Shown: positions 36,635 to 46,379, counted from the first letter of the stretch. The stretch is DNA of 64,000 nt from Gammaproteobacteria bacterium (GCA_018824085.1 JAHJHI010000005.1:1-64000); one strand, 5' to 3'. The notes: generated from the letters alone by a model not told the origin. A program made the numbers and translations.

Positions 36635-37846
36635 TCAGCCGATGCGCGCGGCCTCCTCCGCGCGCTGCTGCCGCGCAAGCGCGTACAGCAGCAGCACGCC
36701 GGCCGCCATCGCCCAGGCGGCGACCACGAGCGCACCGCGGTAGCTGCCCGTCGCAGCGGCGATGTAGCCCGCCATTGCCGGCGCGACGATCTGCGCCACA
36801 CCATAGCTCAGTGTCAGGCGCGCCATGGCCTTGGCGGGATTGGCCGGATAGCAGCGCCCGACCAGCGACAGCGTCAGGCTGACGATGCCGACGAAGGTGC
36901 TGCCGTAGAGCACCGCGCTGAGCAGGTTGGCGGCTGCGCCGTCGCTGACCGCCGGCAGCACGATGGACACGATCTGCAGCACGAAGGCGAGCGCCAGCGC
37001 GCCGATCTGCCCAAGACGCGCCGCCACGCGGTCCCACAGGAACGAGGACGGGGTGGCGGCGAGACCGACGATCACCCACACCCAGCCGCCGCGCCCGGCC
37101 AGCAGCGGCAGCTTTTCGACGATGGCGACGATGAAGGTCGCGCTCACCACGTAGCCGAAACCGGCGCAGAAGTAGACGGCAACCATCAACGCCATCCAGC
37201 GACGGGACGGCGCAGCCGTCGCACCGTGTGCCGGTGTGCCGCCGGCCGCGCACGGCGCCGGCATCCAGATCCAGGCCGGCACGAAAAAAGCGGCGCCGAG
37301 CAGGCCGAGGCCCAGCCACTGTCCATCCCAGGCGAGTCCGAGCGCCGACATCGCCAGCACAGCCAGACCGGACACCGCGACGCCGAGCCCGATGCCGGCG
37401 AAGTGCACGCCCAGTTCGGAACGGTGGCCCTGGCGCATCAGCCAGTTCATCACCAGGCCGGACGCCAGCAGCAGCCCGGCCGTGCTCGACATGCCGGACA
37501 CGAAACGCAGCACCGACCACAGCACCACGTCCTGCGTCAGACCCATCGCCGCCGTGCTGAACAGCGCCACCAGCAAGCCCGCGCGGTAGAACAGGAACTT
37601 GCGGCCGAGGTCGCGCGTGACCGACGCGATCAGCGCACCGCTCATGTATCCGGCGTAGTTGAAGGTGGCCAGCCAGCCGCCGGCGAGAACGGACAGGCCG
37701 GCGTCGGCCCGCATCAGCGGCAGCATCGGCGTGTACGCAAAACGCGCCAGCCCCACCGTCAGGATGAGCGAACAGATGCCGGCGACGATGACGCGCCAGC
37801 GCGCATCGCGGTCCGCACAGCCGGCGGCGCTCGGGGAAATGGACAT
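36635..37846 (-). CDS. YbfB/YjiJ family MFS transporter
   Basis: The protein (403 aa) has twelve predicted membrane helices and the family-like N-terminus WRVIVAGICSLILTVGLARFAYTPMLPLM, plus GYMSGALIAS and a second-half repeat. YbfB/YjiJ transporters are proton-driven carriers, usually assumed to be drug or metabolite exporters; the substrate is unknown. It is divergent from an AraC-type regulator about 110 bases away, a common transporter-regulator pairing. Confidence 0.9.
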   Translation of the reverse strand: MSISPSAAGCADRDARWRVIVAGICSLILTVGLARFAYTPMLPLMRADAGLSVLAGGWLATFNYAGYMSGALIASVTRDLGRKFLFYRAGLLVALFSTAAMGLTQDVVLWSVLRFVSGMSSTAGLLLASGLVMNWLMRQGHRSELGVHFAGIGLGVAVSGLAVLAMSALGLAWDGQWLGLGLLGAAFFVPAWIWMPAPCAAGGTPAHGATAAPSRRWMALMVAVYFCAGFGYVVSATFIVAIVEKLPLLAGRGGWVWVIVGLAATPSSFLWDRVAARLGQIGALALAFVLQIVSIVLPAVSDGAAANLLSAVLYGSTFVGIVSLTLSLVGRCYPANPAKAMARLTLSYGVAQIVAPAMAGYIAAATGSYRGALVVAAWAMAAGVLLLYALARQQRAEEAARIG

Positions 37847-37955
37847 GGATCGGGTCGGCGCAATGGTCAGGCCTCCATGCTAGTGGCTGCGTCGATGCCC
37901 GGCTTTCGATAGAGTGACCACTTCCATCGACGAAACGACAAATCGCCCGCACCGC

Positions 37956-38783
37956 ATGGATCTGCCGCTCTACCGTGACGAAGGCTGGACGCTCGTCGAT
38001 GTGCCGGACATCGACACATTGCCACGCCCGGTATGGCTGCGCGCGCAGGACCTGCCGCCGCGTCACGTGTTCCCGATGCACGTGCATCCGTGGAACCAGT
38101 TCGTCTATGCCACGGCGGGCACGCTCACCGTCACCGTGGATGACAGCTGGTACGTCATCACGCCTGAACAGGCGATCTGGGTACCGACCGGTGTCGAACA
38201 CACGACCGGCGCGCGCCACGGCGCGAACTTCCGCAATCTCTACGTCGCCGACGCGCCGGATCTTGCGATGCCGCGCGAATGCACACTGTTCTCCGTGTCG
38301 CCGCTTTTGCGCGCACTCATCGTCGAGCTGCAGGACCTGGGCGACGCCGGCGACGACAGCGCCTATCTCGGACGGATCGATGCACTGGTGCTGGCCCAGC
38401 TGCAGCGCCTGAAGGTCGAACCGCTACAGTTGCCCTGGCCGCGCAATCCGATGCTGCACCGGATCTGCGAAGCCCTGTACGACGCCCCCGCCGACACGCG
38501 CAGCGTGGAGGACTGGGGGCGCGAACTCGGTGCATCGCCGCGCACGCTGACCCGCCGCTTCGAGCGGGATCTGGGCATCAGCCTGCGCGAGTGGCGCCAC
38601 CGCCTGCGCCTCTTCCTTTCACTCGAACGCCTGTGTGCCGGCGGCAGCGTCACCCGCATCGCACTCGAACTGGGCTACGCGTCGCCGGCTGCATTCACCT
38701 GCATGTTCCGCCGCAACATGGGCTGCAGCCCGAGCGAGTGGCGCGGCAGGCATCGGCCTGAAATGCGGCGCATGGGCGCGTGA
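37956..38783 (+). CDS. AraC family transcriptional regulator
   Basis: The protein (275 aa) has an N-terminal cupin-like sensor (PPRHVFPMHVHPWNQFVYATAG, with metal-type His residues, then AIWVPTGVEHTTG) and a C-terminal AraC DNA-binding domain (SVEDWGRELGASPRTLTRRF and VTRIALELGYASPAAFTCMFRR). It lies head-to-head with the MFS gene and probably controls it. ATG 37956 is taken as start; a GTG at 37914 is an alternative adding 14 residues. Confidence 0.88.
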   Translation: MDLPLYRDEGWTLVDVPDIDTLPRPVWLRAQDLPPRHVFPMHVHPWNQFVYATAGTLTVTVDDSWYVITPEQAIWVPTGVEHTTGARHGANFRNLYVADAPDLAMPRECTLFSVSPLLRALIVELQDLGDAGDDSAYLGRIDALVLAQLQRLKVEPLQLPWPRNPMLHRICEALYDAPADTRSVEDWGRELGASPRTLTRRFERDLGISLREWRHRLRLFLSLERLCAGGSVTRIALELGYASPAAFTCMFRRNMGCSPSEWRGRHRPEMRRMGA

Positions 38784-38824
38784 CACCCGATATCCGCCGC
38801 CCGGCTTCCTCCCGGTAAACGGGC

Positions 38825-38853
38825 ACTGCCCGCCTGGGCAACCGGCGGGCAGT
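38825..38853 (-). terminator. Hairpin after the lamin-tail PEP-CTERM gene
   Basis: ACTGCCCGCC (38825-38834) pairs with GGCGGGCAGT (38844-38853) over a nine-base loop, 53 bases past the stop of the minus-strand gene. The U-tract is weak, so it may end transcription from either side only partly. Confidence 0.6.
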
Positions 38854-38905
38854 ACATGAACACAACACCATCAGCGACGTCCCGGCGCCGCCGGGACAGC
38901 GACGC

Positions 38906-39562
38906 TCAGCGCGCGACGCGGCGGCGTGCGATCGCGCCAACCAGCGCCAGACCGCCCAGCATCAGCGCGTAGGACTCCGGCTCCGGCACCGAGCTGACGA
39001 ACGAGGTCTGGCCCGGGCTGCCGACGGTGCCGGACGCTGCGCGCCAGGAACCTTCGACGTCACCGACCGTCGAGAACACCCACTTCGACACGTCGTTCGC
39101 GCCCAGCGCGTCGGCGCTGGTGGCACGGCCACTGGTGCCGTCGGTGCGCGGATTGCTGCCGTAGGTCAGGCGGTCGACCAGCGAACCGCTGGCGTCGTAG
39201 ATGTTGATTTCGTCGCCGTTGCCGATGTTGTTGCTGTAGTTGCCGAGCACCTTGACGCTGGCATCCAGGCCCCAGTCGTCGCGGAAGACGTTGTCCCACG
39301 TTTCCGTGATGATGACCGATTCGCCGGCGGCGACGATGCCGAAACCGGACAGCGAGAACGTGCCCGCCTTGCGCGAATCGTCGTCATAGCTCCAGCCGGT
39401 GAAGTCGATCGCCGTGGTGCCGATGTTGGTGAATTCGATGAATTCGCCCACGCCACCCTTGTACATCCATTCGGTGATGGCAACGTCGCTGGCCGCAGCG
39501 AAGGAATTGCCGGCCACGAGGGTGGCCGCAACAACGAGAAGGTTCTTCTTGAACATATTCAT
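38906..39562 (-). CDS. PEP-CTERM protein with lamin-tail domain
   Basis: The protein (218 aa) has a signal peptide (FKKNLLVVAATLVAGNSFAA), a lamin-tail-like Ig fold (about 25-150: DVAITEWMYKGGVGEFIEFTNIG, IDFTGWSYDDDS, DEINIYDASGSLVDRLTY) and a sorting signal VPEPESYALMLGGLALVGAIARRR. Lamin-tail domains occur in exported bacterial proteins and may bind DNA or anchor at the surface. A good AAGGAAG precedes the ATG. It lies 51 bases downstream of another PEP-CTERM gene on the same strand, so the two are probably one operon. Confidence 0.9.
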   Translation of the reverse strand: MNMFKKNLLVVAATLVAGNSFAAASDVAITEWMYKGGVGEFIEFTNIGTTAIDFTGWSYDDDSRKAGTFSLSGFGIVAAGESVIITETWDNVFRDDWGLDASVKVLGNYSNNIGNGDEINIYDASGSLVDRLTYGSNPRTDGTSGRATSADALGANDVSKWVFSTVGDVEGSWRAASGTVGSPGQTSFVSSVPEPESYALMLGGLALVGAIARRRVAR

Positions 39563-39613
39563 GACAGTCTTCCTTTCGTCAGATTTCGGGATTGCTGCAG
39601 GGGATGGAAACGC

Positions 39614-40489
39614 TCAGGCGCGACGGCGGGCCGCAATTCCGACTCCGGCCAGACCGGCGAGCATGAGCGCATAGGTTTCCGGCTCGGGAATCGGTGCGGC
39701 GGTGAGCACGTAAACATTCGGCGATTCATCGGTAATGAAAATGGTGCCGTTGGACGAAATCGTCACGCCTTCGGCTGAGCCGCTGAACGCGCTGAAATCG
39801 AATGAGCTGAGAATCTGGCCGCTGCGCGTGACTTCCAGCAGTTTTCTCGATTCCTGGCTGTAGATCAGGAGATTGTCGGCAAAGCTGGCGCCCGTGAAAC
39901 CGGACAGCACCTGCACGTCCGACAGGTCGGATACGCCGAGCGACGGCGCGAACAGGTCGGTCATCGTGTGGGTGCCGTTCGTGAAGTCGATCGTGCCGCC
40001 CTGAACCGCCTGCGGCGCCTTTTCCTTCACGGTGACGAAGCCGCCGCTGGCGCGGTCGTACGCAATGCCTTCGAGGCCGATGTTGCCGACGTTGCCGCCG
40101 AGCGACACGGTGGCGAGCGCGCCGCGCGACGCCGTGGTGCCTGCGTTGTAATCGATCAGGTACACGTCCTGGATGCGTTCCTCACCGATGACGAAACGAC
40201 CGCCACCGATATAGGTCAGCGCTTCCGTATCGTCGAAACCCGACAGACGCATGCTGCCGAGCACGGTGCCGCCGGTCGTGACTTCGGTGATGTAATCACC
40301 TTCGTCGCCGACGACGAAAAGCGTATCCGTATCCCAGTTCCATGTGATTGCGGACGATTCCGACGCAGTGCTGTCGGGCAGCGAAAACGACGCGGTCACG
40401 GAGTATCTGGAAAGATCGAGCGAACCTGCCGAAACAGGAGATGTGAACGCCAGCGCGAATCCAAGCGCGGCGAGTGAGCGAACAATCAT
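39614..40489 (-). CDS. SdiA-regulated/YjiK-like PEP-CTERM protein
   Basis: The protein (291 aa) has a signal peptide (MIVRSLAALGFALAFTSPVSA), a beta-propeller of the SdiA-regulated/phytase-like type (ESSAITWNWDTDTLFVVGDEGDYITEV, DTEALTYIGGGRFVIGEERIQDVYLID, GNIGLEGIAYDRASGGFVTVKEKAPQ) and a C-terminal PEP-CTERM signal (IPEPETYALMLAGLAGVGIAARRR). The fold is clear; the ligand is unknown. The ATG at 40489 has a strong GGAGG. It leads a two-gene PEP-CTERM unit. Confidence 0.88.
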   Translation of the reverse strand: MIVRSLAALGFALAFTSPVSAGSLDLSRYSVTASFSLPDSTASESSAITWNWDTDTLFVVGDEGDYITEVTTGGTVLGSMRLSGFDDTEALTYIGGGRFVIGEERIQDVYLIDYNAGTTASRGALATVSLGGNVGNIGLEGIAYDRASGGFVTVKEKAPQAVQGGTIDFTNGTHTMTDLFAPSLGVSDLSDVQVLSGFTGASFADNLLIYSQESRKLLEVTRSGQILSSFDFSAFSGSAEGVTISSNGTIFITDESPNVYVLTAAPIPEPETYALMLAGLAGVGIAARRRA

Positions 40490-41024
40490 TTCGTCCTCCT
40501 TCTGTTGAATTGACGAATTGATTCTGTCGAGGCTCTGTTTCCCGTGCGTGACCGCCCCCATGCGCCAATCGAACCATGCAGATTCCATTTGCATCATTCG
40601 ATTCCGGAATCACCCTTCGGAATCCGCCATTGCGGTCAATTGACTTCGATTGCGTAAACAGTCGAATAGCGCATGTTTGAAAAGTGGACTCGCAGCAACG
40701 GGGCGCGAAACCGCCCGCCTGGCGGAGAGAATTTTCCAGGGAAAGATAATTCCGGAATTCCGGGAAAATTTCGGGAACGGGCGATTCCGGGATGTCCGCC
40801 GGTCATTTCAGCAGGCGGAATTGCGGCGCCGCCTGCGCTCGCCGGTCACCGCGCACACGTGGTTCTGCGCACATAACCGGCGCCAAATGGCCGCCACAGC
40901 TTGAGTGCTGCGCTGCAGTGCAGGATAATCCGGCAGTTACGCGGGACGCTTGCCTCGCGACGCACTCCGGAACAACTGCCGGCGCGCGCGTGCCCGACGG
41001 TCCGCGCGCCCCACACTCGGTCCC
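40490..41024. other. 535-bp divergent intergenic region with repeated ATTCCGG motifs
   Basis: This gap separates the minus-strand PEP-CTERM pair from rsxA and is less GC-rich than its neighbours. GATTCCGGAATC is a perfect palindrome at 40600-40611, and ATTCCGG recurs near 40749, 40757 and 40784 in a stretch that includes CCGGAATTCCGG. I see no gene with coding character. Both flanking promoters should lie here. Confidence 0.55.
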
Positions 41025-41603
41025 ATGACTAGCTACCTGTTCATCCTGCTTGGCACTGCGCTGGTCAACAACGTGGTGTTCGTGCGCATTCTCGGCCTGT
41101 GCCCCTTCATGGGCGTGTCGAAGAAGCTCGAAACCGCCGTCGGCATGGGTCTGGCCACCATGTTCGTGCTGACGCTGGCCTGCGGCAGCAGCTATCTGAT
41201 CGACACCTGGCTGCTGCGGCCGCTGGACCTCGGCTATCTGTCGACGCTGAGCTTCATCGTCGTCATCGCCGCCATCGTGCAGCTGACCGAACTGGTCATC
41301 CAGAAGACCAGCCCGCTGCTGCATCAGGTGCTGGGCATCTACCTGCCGCTCATCACCACCAACTGCGCGGTGCTCGGCGTGCCGCTGCTGAACGCCGCCA
41401 CGCGCCACAACCTCATGCAGTCGCTGGTGTTCGGCTTCGGTTCGGCGGTCGGTTTCGTGCTCGCGCTGGTGCTGTTCGCCAGCATCCGCGAGCGGCTCGA
41501 CGGCGCCGACATCCCGGCGCCGTTTCGCGGCAACGCGATCGCGATGATCACGGCCGGCCTGATGAGCCTCGCCTTCATGGGCTTTGCGGGGCTGGATTCA
41601 TGA
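41025..41603 (+). CDS. rsxA: Electron transport complex subunit RsxA/RnfA
   Basis: The protein (192 aa) is the RnfA membrane subunit, with six membrane segments and the conserved starts [20 protein letters not shown] and [15 protein letters not shown]. The Cys residues in LGLCPF and TTNCAV are those thought to hold an iron-sulphur cluster in the membrane. The complex links ferredoxin and NADH redox to ion movement; in enterobacteria it resets SoxR. It is the first gene of a seven-gene operon and overlaps rsxB by four bases. Confidence 0.97.
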   Translation: MTSYLFILLGTALVNNVVFVRILGLCPFMGVSKKLETAVGMGLATMFVLTLACGSSYLIDTWLLRPLDLGYLSTLSFIVVIAAIVQLTELVIQKTSPLLHQVLGIYLPLITTNCAVLGVPLLNAATRHNLMQSLVFGFGSAVGFVLALVLFASIRERLDGADIPAPFRGNAIAMITAGLMSLAFMGFAGLDS

Positions 41604-42190
41604 TCGAGGCGCTGCTGGTGATGGCCGGTCTGGCACTCGCGCTCGGTGCGGCGCTGGGCGCGGCGTCCGTGCTGTTCCGTACGCAGGGTGACCCGCTGGT
41701 CGACAAGATCGACGCCATCCTGCCGCAGACGCAGTGCGGCCAGTGCGGCTATCCGGGCTGCAAGCCCTACGCCACGGCAATCGCCGGTGGCGACGCCGAC
41801 ATCAACCAGTGCCCGCCCGGCGGCGACGAGGGCGTGCGCAAGCTGGCCGACCTGCTGGGTCGCGAATACAAGCCGCTCAACGCCGAACACGGCGTGGAGA
41901 AGGAAAAGGCGGTCGCCTTCATCGACGAGGCGACCTGCATCGGCTGCACGCTGTGCATACAGGCCTGTCCGGTGGACGCCATCGTCGGTGCGGCCAAGCA
42001 GATGCACACCATCGTGGCGGATCTGTGCACCGGCTGCGAGCTGTGCATCGCACCCTGCCCGGCCGACTGCATCACGATGGAAACGGTCACCGAAACGCTG
42101 GACAGCTGGAAGTGGCGCTATCCGGTGTTCGAACTGAAGGTCGAGCCGCTGCAGGTCAGTGCGCAGCCACCGGCAAAGGAAGCCGCCTGA
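41600..42190 (+). CDS. rsxB: Electron transport complex subunit RsxB/RnfB
   Basis: The protein (196 aa) has an N-terminal membrane anchor, a 4Fe-4S domain with [15 protein letters not shown] and a later Cys (NQCPPGG), then two ferredoxin motifs, [14 protein letters not shown] and [14 protein letters not shown]. It carries electrons within the Rnf complex between the soluble donor and the membrane subunits. It overlaps rsxA and is followed directly by rsxC. Confidence 0.97.
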   Translation: MIEALLVMAGLALALGAALGAASVLFRTQGDPLVDKIDAILPQTQCGQCGYPGCKPYATAIAGGDADINQCPPGGDEGVRKLADLLGREYKPLNAEHGVEKEKAVAFIDEATCIGCTLCIQACPVDAIVGAAKQMHTIVADLCTGCELCIAPCPADCITMETVTETLDSWKWRYPVFELKVEPLQVSAQPPAKEAA

Positions 42191-42191
42191 C

Positions 42192-43856
42192 ATGTTCGGC
42201 AAACTGTTTTCGTTCAATGGCGGCGTGAAGCCGGACCCGAGCAAGGCCGACTCCACGCGCGAGCCGATCGCCCGGCTGCCGCTGCCGCCGCAACTGGTGG
42301 TGCCGCTGCACCAGCACATCGGCGGCACGCCGCGTCCGCTGGTCAGGCCGGGTGACGCCGTGCTGCGCGGCCAGCGCATCGGTGCCGCGGACGGCAACGT
42401 GTCGAGCGCGGTGCACGCGCCCACGTCGGGGCGTGTCGTCGCCATCGAGCCGCGCCTGATGCCGCACGCCTCGGGCCTGTCGTCACTCGCCGTGGTCATC
42501 GAACCCGATGGCCAGGACCACCGCGCCGAGCGCGAATATTTCGACTGGCACGCAGCGAGCCCCGGCGAGGTGCGCGATTTCCTGCGCGACGCGGGCGTCG
42601 TGGGCCTGGGCGGCGCTGTCTTTCCGAGCCACCTGAAGCTCACACCCGGCAAGCAGGGGCAGACCGACACGCTCATCCTGAACGGCGCCGAGTGCGAACC
42701 CTTCATCACCTGCGACGACATGCTGATGCGCGCCGAGGCGGAAGGCATCCTGCGCGGCGCGCTCATCATGAAGCGGCTGCTGGCGGCGCGGCAGGTGCTG
42801 GTCGGCATCGAGGACAACAAGCCGCTCGCGGCGGCCGCACTGAAGGCCGCCGCGCTGGCGCTGGGCGACGCCGCGCTGGAAATCGTCGTCATCCCGACGC
42901 GCTATCCGGCCGGCGGCGCCAAGCAGCTCATCCGCGTGCTCACCGGCATCGAGGTGCCGCACGGCAGCCGCTCGACCGACTACGGCGTGCAGTGTTTCAA
43001 CGTCGCCACCTCGCTCGCCATCTGGCGCGCGCTGGAACAGGGCGAACCGCTGACCCGGCGCATCGTCACCGTCGCCGGCAACGTGGAACGGCCGCGCAAC
43101 TTCGACGTCGCCATCGGCACGCCGATATCGCATCTGTTCGACGCGGCCGGACTGCGCCCCGACACCGACAAGCTCATCATGGGCGGCCCGATGATGGGCA
43201 TACCGCTGCCCGGCATCGAAGCGCCCGTCGTCAAGGCGATGAACTGTCTGCTCGCCTCGTCCCCGACACTGTTTCCGCCGCCCGAGGCGGAGCAGCCCTG
43301 CATACGCTGCGGCGAATGCGCGCGCGCCTGCCCGGCAGACCTGCAGCCGTTCGAACTGTACTGGCACTCGCGCGCGCGCAACTTCGGCCGCGCGCAGGAG
43401 TACCACCTGTTCGACTGCATCGAATGCGGCTGCTGCGCCTATGTGTGCCCGTCGCACATTCCGCTGGTCGACTACTACCGCTACGCGAAGAGCGAAATCT
43501 GGGCGCGCGAGCGCGAAAAGGACGCCGCCGACTCGGCGCGCGAACGCTTCGAGTTCCGCAACTGGCGCGCCGAGCGCGAAAAGGAAGAAAAGGCCGCGAA
43601 GCTGGCGGCGCGCGCCGCGGCGAAGCCGGCCGCAAAACCGGCCGCAGCGGGCGCCGCCGCCGCGCCGACGAGCATGGCGGACGACCCGAAGAAGGCATTG
43701 ATCGAAGCCGCGATGGCGCGCGCCAAAGCGCAGAAGGAAGCGGTCGAGGCAAAGAACACCGGATCGCTGACGACGGCGCAGCAGGCACAGATCGACGCCA
43801 CCGAAGCACGCCGTGCGCGTGCGGCCGAACTGGCCGACGGCGACAAACCCGAATGA
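42192..43856 (+). CDS. rsxC: Electron transport complex subunit RsxC/RnfC
   Basis: The protein (554 aa) is the NADH-interacting peripheral subunit. Seen: the GGxGFP-like GVVGLGGAVFPSHLKL near residue 135, the flavin/nucleotide region LILNGAECEPFITCDDMLM, and two 4Fe-4S motifs CIRCGECARACPAD and CIECGCCAYVCPSH near 370-425. The C-terminus carries an Ala/Lys-rich helical tail (KLAARAAAKPAAKPA) typical of proteobacterial RnfC. It starts one base after rsxB. Confidence 0.96.
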   Translation: MFGKLFSFNGGVKPDPSKADSTREPIARLPLPPQLVVPLHQHIGGTPRPLVRPGDAVLRGQRIGAADGNVSSAVHAPTSGRVVAIEPRLMPHASGLSSLAVVIEPDGQDHRAEREYFDWHAASPGEVRDFLRDAGVVGLGGAVFPSHLKLTPGKQGQTDTLILNGAECEPFITCDDMLMRAEAEGILRGALIMKRLLAARQVLVGIEDNKPLAAAALKAAALALGDAALEIVVIPTRYPAGGAKQLIRVLTGIEVPHGSRSTDYGVQCFNVATSLAIWRALEQGEPLTRRIVTVAGNVERPRNFDVAIGTPISHLFDAAGLRPDTDKLIMGGPMMGIPLPGIEAPVVKAMNCLLASSPTLFPPPEAEQPCIRCGECARACPADLQPFELYWHSRARNFGRAQEYHLFDCIECGCCAYVCPSHIPLVDYYRYAKSEIWAREREKDAADSARERFEFRNWRAEREKEEKAAKLAARAAAKPAAKPAAAGAAAAPTSMADDPKKALIEAAMARAKAQKEAVEAKNTGSLTTAQQAQIDATEARRARAAELADGDKPE

Positions 43857-43916
43857 CCCGTGCCGGCACGGTCGCCGCGCGCCGCGCGGACTGACCGGCA
43901 CCCGAACCCGAACCGC

Positions 43917-44921
43917 ATGTACAACTCGCCCTTCCTTCGCCAGAAAACCAGCGTGCGCCGCGTAATGACGACGGTGCTCGTCGCGATGCTGCCCGGCATC
44001 ATCGTCCATGTCTGGCTGTTCGGCATCGGCCTGCTGCTGCAGATCGCCATCGCCAGCGCCGCCGCACTCGCCTGCGAGGCGGGCATGCTGGCGCTGCGCC
44101 GCCGCCCGGTCGCACGCGCGCTCGGCGACGGCAGCGCACTGGTGACCGCGTGGCTCATCGCCGTCTGCCTGCCGCCGCTGCTGCCCTGGTGGATGACGGT
44201 GCTCGGCACCTCGTTCGCACTCGTCATCGGCAAGCACCTGTACGGCGGCCTCGGCCAGAACCCGTTCAACCCGGCCATGCTGGCCTATTGCCTGCTGATC
44301 GTGAGCTTTCCGGCGCTGATGTCGCAATGGCCCGGCATGCAGGGCAGCGACGCTGCCACGCAACTGCACTGGGTGCTCGGCGGCGAGCGCGCGCTGGACG
44401 CGGTGACCGGCGCCACGCCGCTGGATGCGCTGCGCACCGGCCTGCGCGGCGCGGCCGACGTCGACACGGTGCTGCAGTCGCCCGTCTTCGGTTTCGTGGC
44501 CGGTGCCGGCTGGGAGTGGGTGGCGCTCGCCTGGGCGGCCGGCGGCCTGCTGCTGCTCGCGCTGCGCATCATCACCTGGCACATCCCGGCCGCGTTCCTC
44601 GGCACGCTGGCCGCCGTCGCCGGCATCGCCTGGCTGATCGACCCGTCGCAGTTCGCCAGCCCGGCCTTCCACCTGTTCGCCGGCGGCAGCATGCTGGCCG
44701 CGTTCTTCATCGCGACCGACCCGGTATCCGGCGCGACCACGCCGCGCGGCAAACTCGTCTTCGCCGCCGGCATCGCGCTGATCGCCTGGCTCATTCGCGC
44801 CTTCGGCGCCTTTCCCGACGGCATCGCGTTCGCCGTGCTGCTGATGAACATCTGCGTGCCACTCATCGACATCCGGACGCAGCCCCCGGTGTTCGGCCAC
44901 AAGAACGGAGACGCGCCATGA
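43917..44921 (+). CDS. rsxD: Electron transport complex subunit RsxD/RnfD
   Basis: The protein (334 aa) is a membrane subunit with about nine or ten helices. It begins MYNSPFLRQKTSVRRVM and contains GGLGQNPFNPAML and the covalent flavin attachment sequence SGATTPRG near residue 277. The start ATG at 43917 leaves a 60-base gap after rsxC. It overlaps rsxG by four bases. Confidence 0.95.
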   Translation: MYNSPFLRQKTSVRRVMTTVLVAMLPGIIVHVWLFGIGLLLQIAIASAAALACEAGMLALRRRPVARALGDGSALVTAWLIAVCLPPLLPWWMTVLGTSFALVIGKHLYGGLGQNPFNPAMLAYCLLIVSFPALMSQWPGMQGSDAATQLHWVLGGERALDAVTGATPLDALRTGLRGAADVDTVLQSPVFGFVAGAGWEWVALAWAAGGLLLLALRIITWHIPAAFLGTLAAVAGIAWLIDPSQFASPAFHLFAGGSMLAAFFIATDPVSGATTPRGKLVFAAGIALIAWLIRAFGAFPDGIAFAVLLMNICVPLIDIRTQPPVFGHKNGDAP

Positions 44922-45697
44922 GCGACGACGTGCGCGACACCGCAGCGCCGGTCGACGCGGCCATCGACGAGGCGCGCCCGGAGCTGACGCCGCCGAGCGC
45001 CCTTGGCAGCGCAGCGCGCTCGGCACTCCTGCTGGGCGTGTTCTCGCTGGTATTCACGGCACTGATGGCCCTGACCTACGAAGCGACGCGGGAGCCGATA
45101 CGCGCGTCGGTCGATGCGCGCCGGCTCGACCTCATCGCCCAGGTGCTGCCGCCGGGCGACTACGACAACGTGCTGCTGGACGATTCCGTGCAGATGCCGG
45201 CGCTGCCGGCGCTCGGGCTGGAGCAGCCGGTGGCGCTGCTGCGCGCGCGGCGCGCCGGCGAACCGGTCGCGCTGGTGTTCGAGGCGCGCGCGCCCGACGG
45301 CTACAGCGGTGCCATCCGCCTGTTGCTCGCGCTGCGCGCGAACGGCGAGCTGGCCGGTGTGCGCGTCATCGAACATCGCGAAACGCCGGGGCTGGGTGAC
45401 TACATCGATCCGGCGAAGGACCGTGCCCGCACGCCGTGGATCACCCAGTTCGCGGGGCGCGACACGACGGACGCCACCGGCTGGGCCGTGCGCAAGGACG
45501 GTGGCGACTTCGCCTACATGACCGGCGCGACGATTTCGGCACGCGCCGTGATCCGCGCCGCCGGCCGTGCCGCGGCCGCCCTTTCGCCGGTGCGCGACGC
45601 GCTGTTCGCGTTGCCCGCCGGCAGTGACGCGACACCGGTTTTTGCGCCGGGCGTCGAACCGGAACACACGGCGGGAGAACTGAAAAATGGATCCTGA
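44918..45697 (+). CDS. rsxG: Electron transport complex subunit RsxG/RnfG
   Basis: The protein (259 aa) has a single N-terminal membrane segment (about 35-55, ALLLGVFSLVFTALMALTY) and an FMN-binding periplasmic domain. Seen: VIEHRETPGLGDYIDP and the flavinylation motif MTGATISARAV, where the Thr carries FMN. The first 30 residues are an extra acidic extension compared with E. coli RsxG. It overlaps rsxD and rsxE. Confidence 0.95.
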   Translation: MSDDVRDTAAPVDAAIDEARPELTPPSALGSAARSALLLGVFSLVFTALMALTYEATREPIRASVDARRLDLIAQVLPPGDYDNVLLDDSVQMPALPALGLEQPVALLRARRAGEPVALVFEARAPDGYSGAIRLLLALRANGELAGVRVIEHRETPGLGDYIDPAKDRARTPWITQFAGRDTTDATGWAVRKDGGDFAYMTGATISARAVIRAAGRAAAALSPVRDALFALPAGSDATPVFAPGVEPEHTAGELKNGS

Positions 45698-46379
45698 AGC
45701 ACGCGCCGCACTTGGCGACATCGGCCGCAAGGGCCTGTGGGAGAACAACACCGCGCTGGTGCAGTTGCTCGGGCTGTGCCCGCTGCTCGCGGTCAGCACC
45801 AGCGTCGTCAACGCCGTCAGCCTGGCGCTCGCGACGGTGCTCGTCATGGCACTCGCCAGCGGCGCCGTGGCCGCGCTGCGCACGCTGATCCCGCACGAGA
45901 TCCGCATCCCGGTCTTCATCCTCATCATCGCGGCGCTGGTCACCTGCCTCGACCTCGCGTTCAACGCCTGGCTGCACAGTCTCTATCTGGTGCTCGGCAT
46001 CTTCATCCCGCTCATCGTCACGAACTGCATCGTGCTGGCGCGCGTGGAAGCCTTCGCCGCGAAGAACTCACCGCTGGCCGCCGCCTGGGACGGCGCGGCC
46101 ATGGGTGTCGGCCTGCTGTGGGTACTGGCGCTGCTCGGCGGCGCGCGCGAACTCATCGGCTCCGGCACGCTGTTCGCCGGCATCGACATGATCATCCCCG
46201 GCGCACGGCCGCTGCACCTGCTGGGCGAGGAATACCACGGCCTGCTGATCGCCATCCTGCCGCCCGGTGCCTTCATCCTGCTCGGTCTCATGATCGCCGC
46301 ACGCAATGCATGGGTCGCGCGTGCGCAGCCGGCGCACCCGACGGACACGCACACGGCCGACGCACCGGCAGCAGCCTGA
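45687..46379 (+). CDS. rsxE: Electron transport complex subunit RsxE/RnfE
   Basis: The protein (230 aa) is the RnfE membrane subunit, paralogous to RnfA. It has six membrane segments and the pair of cysteine motifs QLLGLCPLLAVS and IVTNCIVLARVE. It overlaps rsxG by 11 bases and ends in TGATG, overlapping nth by one base. The C-terminal 20 residues are a polar tail. Confidence 0.96.
   Translation: MDPEARAALGDIGRKGLWENNTALVQLLGLCPLLAVSTSVVNAVSLALATVLVMALASGAVAALRTLIPHEIRIPVFILIIAALVTCLDLAFNAWLHSLYLVLGIFIPLIVTNCIVLARVEAFAAKNSPLAAAWDGAAMGVGLLWVLALLGGARELIGSGTLFAGIDMIIPGARPLHLLGEEYHGLLIAILPPGAFILLGLMIAARNAWVARAQPAHPTDTHTADAPAAA

Noticed and set aside
42483-45026. Minus-strand open frame of 847 codons across rsxC-rsxD
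   Set aside because: Antisense artefact across two overlapping real genes with conserved iron-sulphur and flavin motifs.
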